Source: Dickeya chrysanthemi NCPPB 402 (GTDB lineage: Bacteria > Pseudomonadota > Gammaproteobacteria > Enterobacterales > Enterobacteriaceae). From it: a stretch of DNA of 64,000 nucleotides. The translations under genes and the position numbers were made by a program. Shown piece by piece: positions 35,068-43,504 of the stretch. The stretch lies in NCBI RefSeq assembly GCF_000406105.1, contig NZ_CM001974.1, positions 691,685-755,684 on the forward strand, written 5' to 3'. Numbering within the stretch: position 1 is the first letter of the stretch; each line of letters begins with the position of its first letter. Under the pieces are notes generated by a model. That model was not told where the DNA came from. It was given only the letters and a program-made list of their open reading frames with translations, and did no database searches.

Positions 35068-35691
35068 ATGTTAAACAAGATGACGCGGGCTGAACAAAAA
35101 GCGCAGCGTCCCTATGAAATTCTGGAAGCCGCTTTTGAAGAGTTCAGCATCAAAGGTTATGCCGCAGCCCGGCTTGATGACATTGCCAAACGTATCGGTA
35201 TCAGTAAGGGGACCATTTACCTCTACTTTCCGACGAAAGAAGCCTTATTCGAGGCGATGACTCATCACCACTCTCAGCCTTACCGGGACGTTCTGACCAC
35301 CGCAGAATCCTTTAAAGGCAGTTGCTCTGAGCGTCTGCGAGCGTTGCTTTTGTTTGCCTTCGAAAAGATCTCCAAAGATAAAAAAATCCAACAATTGCTA
35401 CGATTGTCACTGACTGAAGGCTCCCGTTTTCCGGAGATCGTTGACCGCTATTACCAAGAGTTTGTCGGGCCGCTCGCCGGAGCAATAGGTAAACTACTGG
35501 CTGATGGCGTTGCAGCCGGGGAGTTTCGTGCCGGGCCGGCAACAAGCACCCCCGAGGTGATAATGGGCTCGATTTTGCATCTGATGATATTGCATATTAA
35601 TGTCCCCGGCCGCCGACGTATCAATAAACAAACGTTAGTAGAAGCCCATCTGGATCTTACGCTTAATGGTGTGTTAGCCCACCCATCGTAG
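35068..35691 (+). CDS. TetR/AcrR-family repressor of the efflux operon
   Basis: 207 residues. The N-terminal helix-turn-helix includes ARLDDIAKRIGISKGTIYLY (about 32-51), an excellent TetR match; the rest is the helical ligand-binding and dimerisation domain. It is divergent from the RND operon, with a perfect inverted repeat between them, so it is the local repressor, probably induced by a pump substrate. TTAAGGAGTACGG gives a strong ribosome binding site. Confidence 0.93.
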   Translation: MLNKMTRAEQKAQRPYEILEAAFEEFSIKGYAAARLDDIAKRIGISKGTIYLYFPTKEALFEAMTHHHSQPYRDVLTTAESFKGSCSERLRALLLFAFEKISKDKKIQQLLRLSLTEGSRFPEIVDRYYQEFVGPLAGAIGKLLADGVAAGEFRAGPATSTPEVIMGSILHLMILHINVPGRRRINKQTLVEAHLDLTLNGVLAHPS

Positions 35692-35779
35692 TTCGCCTCC
35701 CGATGTGCCAGAAACATGCTATTGCTGTTCAGGGGAGAGGATACCGTGTCGACAAAATCCCAACCTAACCCGCTTACTA

Positions 35780-36715
35780 TCAGAGGGTAAACACCGTGCG
35801 GCAGCGGCTGTCATCCTCAACCCAGGCGTGATTCACTTCGCTTAACGGACGTCGCTGGAATGGAATGGAGAAATCGCTCCGTGCGGCGGCGTCTAGGAGT
35901 TCGCCGACAGAAGCAACCAGTTCTGAATTCGATACGCTGCCAAGCCCGCTACCCATCAGCGTCAGCCCTGAAGAACGCAATAATTTACTGTGTAGCGGAA
36001 TATCCTGCCCGCTCAGCGAACCGATTTGGACAAAACGCACCACTTTCTCCCCGCCGGCAATGGCAGCCGTCATGATATCGAGTGCGCTCTGGCCCCAGAG
36101 ATAGTCCAGAACCACGTCGATACCCTCAGCCATCAATGCCGGCAGTTTTGTTGGCAATGCATCCAGCGTAATCGCCACATCGGCACCTTCCGCACGCAGT
36201 TTCTCCAGCGCTTCATGGTTGCGGCCAGTAACAATCACTTTTCCGGCACCAAGGTGACGTGCGATGCGGACGGCCAGTCCGCCGGATGTACCGGTTGCGC
36301 CGTTTATCAGTACCGTTTCATCTTTGCGCAGTTGCGCCCGGCGCGTTAATGCCGTCCAGGAAGATATTCCGGGGTTGGCCAGCGCGGCGGCTTGCACCAG
36401 ATCCACTGTGGCAGGTAGCGGCACGATACCCTCGACTGGCACCTGCGTTCTCTGCGCCATGCTTCCCCAGGGCGAAGTAAACGCCAGAAAGTAGACCGGA
36501 TCGCCGTTACTGAGGTATCCCGTGCCGTCAATCCCGGCGATAAAAGGATACTGTAGCGATGCGCTGTAATGGGTGCCTGCCGCGCGTGATTTGGCCAATT
36601 GGCTCACCGCGGATGCTTTCACCGAGACCACCACATGCTTGTCATCGGCTTGGGGTTCAGGGAAATCACCGTACACCGGCAGTTTCCCTTTTTCAGTAAC
36701 AATGGCTGCTTTCAT
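35780..36715 (-). CDS. Zinc-independent quinone oxidoreductase-type alcohol dehydrogenase
   Basis: 311 residues from the ATG at 36715, with GAAGGTGATAAC upstream. It belongs to the MDR superfamily: an N-terminal GroES-like domain (KAAIVTEKGKLPVYGDFPEP) and a Rossmann domain with INGATGTSGGLAVRIARHLG. The catalytic and structural zinc cysteines of true ADHs are absent, as in quinone oxidoreductases and crotonyl-CoA/enal reductases. It probably reduces electrophilic quinones or enals with NADPH. Divergent from a MarR regulator with operator-like repeats between them. Confidence 0.85.
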   Translation of the reverse strand: MKAAIVTEKGKLPVYGDFPEPQADDKHVVVSVKASAVSQLAKSRAAGTHYSASLQYPFIAGIDGTGYLSNGDPVYFLAFTSPWGSMAQRTQVPVEGIVPLPATVDLVQAAALANPGISSWTALTRRAQLRKDETVLINGATGTSGGLAVRIARHLGAGKVIVTGRNHEALEKLRAEGADVAITLDALPTKLPALMAEGIDVVLDYLWGQSALDIMTAAIAGGEKVVRFVQIGSLSGQDIPLHSKLLRSSGLTLMGSGLGSVSNSELVASVGELLDAAARSDFSIPFQRRPLSEVNHAWVEDDSRCRTVFTL

Positions 36716-36737
36716 GTTATCACCTTCAGTTAATAGG

Positions 36738-36764
36738 ATAATGCGTGTATTATGCACACATTAT
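36738..36764. promoter_or_regulatory. MarR-type operator, inverted repeat 1
   Basis: ATAATGCGTG and CACACATTAT form 10-bp arms with one mismatch around a 7-nt centre, between the divergent oxidoreductase and MarR genes. Size and position fit a MarR dimer site. Confidence 0.7.
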
Positions 36765-36785
36765 GTTTGCCCTGGGATAATGTCA

Positions 36786-37271
36786 ATGGAAAATGTGCAA
36801 AATACACATAATTGTGAAACCTTCGATGACTTGCATGATGCGCTGCTGACTATCGTCGGTGCGTTTAACCGCCCTCAACGCGATGAACTGATGATAAAAG
36901 AATCCGGCATTCAGCTTGATCGCGCGCTGTTTCCGCTACTGGTGCAGATAAGCCGTTTTGGCCCAATTGGCGTAGTCGAACTCGCCGACCGTGTTGGCCG
37001 CGATTACACCACGGTGAGCCGTCAGGTCGCGAAGCTGGAGGCGACGGGGCTGGCGCAACGCCAGAAGAACATCAAGGATAAGCGGGTGAATGAAGCCGCT
37101 ATTACTAAAGCGGGCAAAGCGATGACCGATAAAATTGACGCCACGCGCGCGCAGATATACCGCCATGTTTTTGAAGAATGGCAGGATCATGAACGCACGG
37201 AACTGACAAGATTACTGCGGAAGTTTGTGATGGATTTTGCCGTATCGGAAAGCAAGAAAAAAAGCGGTTAA
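36786..37271 (+). CDS. MarR-family transcriptional regulator
   Basis: 161 residues from the ATG at 36786; an ATG two codons earlier (36780) is the alternative, with a GGGAT Shine-Dalgarno serving either. The winged helix contains GVVELADRVGRDYTTVSRQV and a basic wing (QRQKNIKDKRVNEAA). It probably represses the divergent oxidoreductase and itself, sensing a phenolic or electrophile. A second repeat, ATGTG-CAAAATA-CACAT (36793-36809), lies inside its first codons and may serve as an autoregulatory site. Bases 37272-37416 hold no gene. Confidence 0.9.
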   Translation: MENVQNTHNCETFDDLHDALLTIVGAFNRPQRDELMIKESGIQLDRALFPLLVQISRFGPIGVVELADRVGRDYTTVSRQVAKLEATGLAQRQKNIKDKRVNEAAITKAGKAMTDKIDATRAQIYRHVFEEWQDHERTELTRLLRKFVMDFAVSESKKKSG

Positions 37272-37416
37272 TCGTTCCGACACGGCTCCCTGTCTGGTAT
37301 CCCGCGCATCATGGCAGTTGGGTGTGCATCGGGCAGCAGCAGGGGAAGAGCATCTCCCGGCCGTTGAATCGTGGACGATAATGCTCCGGGTCATTTCCCT
37401 GTCGCTGCTTTCGTAC

Positions 37417-39558
37417 TCACGGATTTCGCTCCCGCCGGTTTTTCCGCACGCGCTGCAGCATGGCGATGGCGACCACCACGGCGGCGAACAGCAGCAGGAT
37501 TAGCGTTTGGTATTGCTGCCAGTACGGATCCGCCACCAGCGCCAGCATCAGCGTTGCCGCGAACAGCACCACAAACCCTGCGAACCACAGCGACTCGGTG
37601 ACCTTGCGCACCGGGAACAGCCACAGGCTGACGACTCCGGTAACGACAATCCCCCAGAAGGTGATAAACAGGATCAGGCGTAGCACCCAGCGGTTGGGGC
37701 AGACGACGTCGATCACCGCATTGGCGGCGGAAACCAACTGCGCCAGCGGGGTCGGCAGGCTGGCGGCGGGGTAGTAGGTGCGGCTGATGAGTTGTTGGCT
37801 GGCGTCGTCGAGCGGCAGCGGCCAGTATGCCGCACTGAGAAAGCTCCAACTGCTGTAGCGCACCAGTTCCGCCAGTTCGGTGGGTTGTCGGCGGTTGGCG
37901 TCGGTAATCAGGACAGGCACCATTTTGCGGTACAATTCGGCAACGCCGGTTTGCGGTTGCTGACTGAGAAACTGGCGCAGGTCGCTCAACTGGTCGCGTG
38001 TCCGGCGCGATTCCCCCGCGCCATCGGGCGTATCCGATTGCAGAATAAACCGGTCGATATACGGCAGCAGCGCTTGCAGATTATCCAGCGTATAGAACCC
38101 CTGTTGCTTTAGCAGCGACTCCACCGGCACCATCAGGTTAATGGCGTAGCGCGGCGGCGCATTGTCGTCGTGTCCGGCGGGCGTGAGCGCGTTCCGTAAT
38201 GCCTGCACAAAGCGAATAAAGCGCAGTTGACCGGCGCGACCGGCGAGCGGCGTCAGGTCGACGTCCAGCGTGACGCCGTCCGCCATCGTATCCCGCGTGC
38301 TTACGCCAAAGGTGAGCCAGGGCTTGGCCCGGTTAGCCCAGCCGTCAAGCGGCGTCTGCACGCTGTTGCTCAACTGGGCCACCAGCGATGGGGTGAACAG
38401 GCCGGCGAGCGCTGACGGCGACAACGCCCTCGGCGAGGACACCACCAGGTCGATAGCGGTACGGTAGCGGTGCGCCAGCCGGATGAAATCGGAATAGGGG
38501 CGGTTTTCCCGCCAGTTGGGCGGCAACACCAGTTGTGGGCCGCGCGTAGCCGGCACGATCGCCGCGGAAAAATAGCCGATACGGTCCAGTTGGCGAAAGT
38601 TAAGCGTTTGTCCCTCGGCCAGCGGTTGCCAGTATGGATAAAAACCATAGAAGGTGGCGTCGTCGCCGTTAATGTTTGGGGTGCTATCTTCACAACCACA
38701 GTCAGCGGGGGCGCGCCAGACCATCGGCGCTGTCGCTAACGTGGGTACGCCGTCTTTGCGGGCGATCGCCTCAATGCGTTGCCGGTCCTGCGGGCTGAGG
38801 CGGCTCAGCCCGGCCAGCTTCATCGCCACCTCCCACTGATAATGGTCGGCAAACGGCATATCTTTCAGCGTGGTCAGCCGTGCCAGCGTCTCTTTATCCG
38901 GCGCGACCAGATTGGGCGTCTGATACCACTGTTCCAGCGCGGGTTGATTGAGCGAGTACGCCGTCAGCGTGCGCAGGTCATCCCCCGTTAACGCGTAGTA
39001 CTGCAACGGCGTTGCTGCCGGCGGCGGGGCGTCTTCGTCAGCCTGCGCCGTCAGGAACGCGATGGTTTGCCGCATCGGCCACTGCAACAGTTCCGGTGCG
39101 CTCATGTGGCTGCGCCAGTAAGGAAAGAGCTGACCCAGCTCCGACACCTTGCTCATCGACACCAGCAAGGTGTCGGCGAAGGCGTTGTTATTGGGCGGCG
39201 GCGTGATGTTGAACTCGCCGCAGAACGTCGCCAGCCATTGACGAGTCCTGGGGCCGGGCCGCCCGTCGGCAACCGGGTTGCCTGCCTGATACGCCGGGTC
39301 ATCGTGATAAATAAGCGCCAGTGTATCTTGCGTAATATGGGTAAAACGTCGGCTATCCATCCGTTCCAGCGCCTGACGGCACTGGGTGTAAGTCGGCGCT
39401 GGTGCTACGGCGGCGGGGGCCGGTGCGACAGGCATCGGCGCAGCATCGACGACCGGTGAGAGCAGTGCTCCCCACGCAAGCAGTACTTTCCATGAAAACC
39501 GTAATGCCGACGGCCGCGCCGGCGTTGCATTGTGCCGGGTGATGCGATGAATGCTCAT
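37417..39558 (-). CDS. Envelope protein: possible peptidoglycan-binding and GH18-like regions plus three transmembrane helices
   Basis: 713 residues. A signal peptide (about 20-40) precedes a Pro/Ala-rich stretch. A region near 55-115 with ADGRPGPRTRQWLATFC resembles peptidoglycan-binding domains. Around 300-560 there are pieces resembling a GH18-type barrel (FYGFYPYWQPL, TAIDLVVSS, GVTLDVDLTPL, YIDRFILQSDT), but the DxxDxDxE catalytic acid is not seen, so it may be inactive. Three helices close the protein (about 610-700), with a basic tail. It lies on the eCIS strand, after the tape-measure gene and separated from it by a MITE-like repeat. It might help particle assembly, envelope passage or release; it could also be unrelated. 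No family name assigned. Confidence 0.7.
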   Translation of the reverse strand: MSIHRITRHNATPARPSALRFSWKVLLAWGALLSPVVDAAPMPVAPAPAAVAPAPTYTQCRQALERMDSRRFTHITQDTLALIYHDDPAYQAGNPVADGRPGPRTRQWLATFCGEFNITPPPNNNAFADTLLVSMSKVSELGQLFPYWRSHMSAPELLQWPMRQTIAFLTAQADEDAPPPAATPLQYYALTGDDLRTLTAYSLNQPALEQWYQTPNLVAPDKETLARLTTLKDMPFADHYQWEVAMKLAGLSRLSPQDRQRIEAIARKDGVPTLATAPMVWRAPADCGCEDSTPNINGDDATFYGFYPYWQPLAEGQTLNFRQLDRIGYFSAAIVPATRGPQLVLPPNWRENRPYSDFIRLAHRYRTAIDLVVSSPRALSPSALAGLFTPSLVAQLSNSVQTPLDGWANRAKPWLTFGVSTRDTMADGVTLDVDLTPLAGRAGQLRFIRFVQALRNALTPAGHDDNAPPRYAINLMVPVESLLKQQGFYTLDNLQALLPYIDRFILQSDTPDGAGESRRTRDQLSDLRQFLSQQPQTGVAELYRKMVPVLITDANRRQPTELAELVRYSSWSFLSAAYWPLPLDDASQQLISRTYYPAASLPTPLAQLVSAANAVIDVVCPNRWVLRLILFITFWGIVVTGVVSLWLFPVRKVTESLWFAGFVVLFAATLMLALVADPYWQQYQTLILLLFAAVVVAIAMLQRVRKNRRERNP

Positions 39559-39576
39559 TTTAAAGGTTCTCTCTTA

Positions 39577-39721
39577 GAGCCTATCCCATTAGGGCTATTT
39601 CACTGGCCATTTTGGCCCTGGGCAGTGCTCGAAATCCTCACGTACTGCGTGTACGCTCCGGTTTCTGCGCGCTGTCCGAGTCCAAACTGGCTGCGCCAAT
39701 AACGCCTACTGGGATAGGCTC
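39577..39721. repeat. 145-bp MITE-like palindromic element
   Basis: The ends are perfect 12-bp inverted repeats (GAGCCTATCCCA / TGGGATAGGCTC), continuing imperfectly for another 11 bp. There is no ORF. It fills the gap between the tape-measure stop and the envelope-protein start, so it would be transcribed with the eCIS operon. Confidence 0.8.
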
Positions 39722-39758
39722 CTGGCGGTAATCCGTGAGATGGGGCCGTCTGTCGCGT

Positions 39759-42700
39759 TTAGCGCCAGACCACGTGCAGCGGCCTGTCCATCCAGGGGTA
39801 TTTAATGGTCGAATATCCCCACGGCAGCCGGTCGAGCAGCATGTCGAACGGGCCCGGCATCACCTCCAGTTTCCAGCTATCCGCCTGTCGCCACAGGGTA
39901 CCTTCGCGTTGCAAAAAGGTCTGACGCAGCCCGTCCGCCGTGGTATGGCCTAACGCGTTCCAGTGTTGCAGGATGGCAGCCAGCAAGGCGTCCAACGTGT
40001 CGCGGGCGGCGGCGTCCGGCGGCATGGTTAACGGTAACGGTGCATTGAGCGGCAGGCCGCACAGCAGCTTATTCAGCGCCAGTTGGTATTCGGCGTACAA
40101 CGGTTGCGGGTCGACCAGATACTGCAGGCAGTAAATGGCCTGATAGCGGGCAAGTTCCTCGGGAAACGCGCCGTCCTGCACCAGCGCCAGCCGCGTCAGC
40201 AGGCGGGCAAGATAGGGCGAGGCCAGCACCAGCCCGGCGTTGGCGATGGCGATCGGTTCGTCGGCGGGCAGGGCGTCGTCACCCCGCCAGTCGGGGAGGG
40301 TGGCGGTCGTTACCGGCGGCGCTATCTGGTCGTTGTCGGCGAGGTCCGCGGGCGGCGGCAACGCGAGAGTCTGTTCGGGCGACGGTACGGCCGTGGCGGT
40401 AGCGGCAGGCGGTGTGTCCTGATGCAGGCCGGCATCGGTAATCAGCCGTTGCACACGATCGGCCAGCGTGCGGGTGGCCGGTAATGGTTCAGTCTGCGCC
40501 TGCTCCAGCAGAAAGCGGTAAAACACCGCCGGTGATGACGTGTGGTGGCGTGTTTGCCAGTCGGCGGCTAACCGGTGCAGAAAGTCGCGTATAAACGTGG
40601 CGATATCGGCCGATGAACCGGCAGTGAACAGCGAGTGATACAGCGCGCGCCAGAGCAGATGCTCCAGTGCCTGCGACGCACCGTAGTAGGCCGGGTGGCG
40701 ATGACAGAGGTTAGCGATAAACCGGCCGTACGGCTGCAACGCCAGAAAATCACTGCGGCGTAACAGCAGCAGTAAGGCGGTGTGCAGGGTGTCGGGCAAC
40801 GCTGTCGCCAGCCGTTCGCTATGCGCGGCGGAATGCAGCACCGGCAGCAAAATGCGGCGGATCGCCTCCGGCTGCGAGGGCAGCAGGCGCGCCAGCGCGG
40901 CGCAGAGCGCGGCTATCTCGCGGTCGGTCAGGGTTGCCGGGGTGCCCCCGGCGAACTGCTGCAACACGGCCAGCGCGCCGTCGTCGTCCAGTGTCGGCGG
41001 CGGGGGGGTTGGGTTTGCGCCGGCATCGTGGCCGTCGGCTGGTCGGCAGGTGCCGTTTGTGGCGGCGTCATGGCGGCGTGCGGAGCGGCATGGCTGACCG
41101 CATCGCGTATCGCCACCCAATCCGGCGTATGGTTGGCGGCGAGGGATGCGATCATCTGCCCATAAAACGCCTGCTGTTGGGCCAGGCTCAGGCGTCGGGT
41201 CGCGTTGTCGAGCGCCGCTGCCAGGCTACGCAGGCTGGCCGACGGCTGACGCAGCATGATCAACAGCGCCAGCAACCGGGCGGCGTGCGATGGACGCAGC
41301 GCCGCGCACAGTCGTTGCCAACCGGCAGGATAGTGTGTCGAGACCGCCAGCCAACGTTGCACCAGCAACGGGTGATGCGCCTGTAACTGTTGCAGGCAGC
41401 GCAACAGGTCGACACCGGCAGGCGCTGATGCGGCGCGCGCCCGGTCCGGCGAAACATAACGGCGTGCCGGATCGCCGTGGACCAATACCTCGTGCAGGTA
41501 TTGGTAGCAGACGGCATCCAGTAATGGGTGCGGCGACGTCGGGAAATCGGCATCGATCCGGCACGGTGCCGCGGCAGGTGGCGGTGTGGGGGGCGACGGC
41601 GGCGAGAGCGGTGTTGCGGCCGGTGTTTCGTCGTCGTGCAGGCGGTGGAGCAGCGAGAGTAACGCCCGGCGTACCTCGGTATCGGCCGGGGTATGGCGTA
41701 CATGCTGCAACAACGCGTCGACTAACGCCGAATGCGACAGGTTATGGTGCGCCGCCAGTTGCCGCAGCAGCGTTTCCAGATAACTGTTGCGGTTAAACTC
41801 GCCGCCGCGCCCAGCCAGCAGGTAACTGAACGTGAGGCTCCACAGGCTATGCGTCAGCAACGGGTCGCCGGGCGACTGAGGCGAGCGGGCGGCGATAGCC
41901 GACTGGCCGACGCGCACCTCTTCCAGCAGGTCGCGGATAAAGGGGGCGTCTGCCGGTTCCAGCAGGGTCAACAGGCGATAACGCGCCGCGGCGGAAAAAC
42001 GCACCGCCCAGCGCTGACGCAGTTGGCTCTGCTGCCCACTGGCGATCAATGCCGGGCGTAGCAGCGATAGCATCGCCGGAGGGCATTGGCGCCACACCTG
42101 ATTCAGCGCCGCCTCATCCGCCTGTTGCAGCGCGGCGGCCCATTGGCGCCGGAGCCTCTGGAGACGGGCGTCGATATCGGCGTCGGGTTGCCCGGTGATA
42201 GCGCAGACCGTTGCCGGACGCTGTACCGGCTGTGCGCCCGGCATGAGCGCCGACCGGCGCGGCAGCGGTCGGGCAAGCGGAGCCATTTCTGCCCACAAGG
42301 TCGTCAGCAGCGACAGCAACGGCTGTTTCAGCGCACGATCGCCCGGCCAGGCGGCCAGGCGCAGATAGAGCGTTTGCAGCACGTCGGTTCGCTCCATATT
42401 GTGGTGCGCCGCCAGTCGGCCAATCAGCCCGGCCATGTAACGCTGTTTGTTGAACTGGCCGCCGCGTTGTACCAGCAGGTAATGCAGGGTGAACTCCCGC
42501 AACAGTGGATGCGGCGAGGGCGGCTGTTCTGTCGCGCTCGCCTCGTCGGGCCGGCTAAACCATGCCGGCTGCCCGAGCACCTGCTGAATAAACGGCTGCG
42601 CCTGTGGCGCCAGCAGCGTCAGCAAGTCGTTGAACGCGTTGTCATCCAGCGCCTGCGCCATAGCGCGTACGACGTCGGGTTGTTGCCCGCAGGCATACAG

Positions 42701-43504
42701 CGCCAGCAGAAACCGGGGGCGCTGGGTGCCGAGCAGCGTCGCCCAGACGGGCAGTAATTCCTGACGCAGGCGGTGCCGACTTAATGCCTGATGGATGCGC
42801 CGGTGCCAGTAGCGATGCAACCGTCCCCGCAGCGTGGCGGGCATCGCCTCGGGTTCCGGCTGCGCCGCCAGACAGCACAGCGCCATGTCCTGATGGGCGG
42901 GCGTCAATTGTTCCAGCCAACTGTGGAGCGCGGTGGCCGGCAGTTGCGATACCAGCCGGGCGATCAGGTCGGCCGGTCGGGCGCTGGCGCTCAGTAACCG
43001 GTTGATATCGCCGTAATGTCGGCGCACGGCATCGGCCAGCCAGTGCCGGTGGTGGGTGGCCTGCCGCCAGCCGTGCCGATCGGCATAATGCCAGGGCATC
43101 ACGCCGTGTTGCAGGAAAAACTGTAGCTGACGCCATTGTGCCGCCGGGCGGTCCAGTATCTGTATTTCCGTCGTCTCAATTTCCGTCGTCTCAGCTTCGT
43201 GCGCGTGGCTGGCAGGTGCGGCGGCAGGTTGCTGTGCGCGCAACGCCTCCGCCAGTTGTTGTTGTAGCGCCGCCAGCAGCGCTGATGCCAGATCCGACGC
43301 GGGCAGCGCGCCCAGATCGAGCGTTAGCTGGTCGATAACCCACAGTTGATGCGGCGGCGAAGACTGATCAAACAGCGCGTCAATCAACGGCAACAATTGG
43401 TGTTGCACGAAATGCGGGGCATCGCGCTCGAATCGTTCCGCCTCGGACGGATGGCAAAAATCGAGCGTCAGGCTGGCGGTGTGAATCCGGTGTGGCTGCG
43501 TCAT
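39759..43504 (-). pseudogene. eCIS tape-measure protein (Afp14-type), frame broken at a C7 run
   Basis: The first frame starts at ATG 43504, which overlaps the stop of the upstream baseplate gene (ATGA), and leaves the family sequence at a run of seven C on the coding strand (41002-41008). The rest continues in another frame to 39759. One extra C (or two fewer) joins them into about 1248 residues. The N-terminus has IDQLTLDLG and WRQLQFFLQHGVMPWH, and diverged repeats contain LLAGRGGEFNRNSYLETL and AAHHN. The C-terminus (AIANAGLVLASPYLARLL, LNKLLCG, TIKYPWMDRPLHVVW) is the conserved end of contractile-injection-system tape measures. It sets tube length. Possible explanations: sequencing indel, slippage control, or decay. 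Confidence 0.85.
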
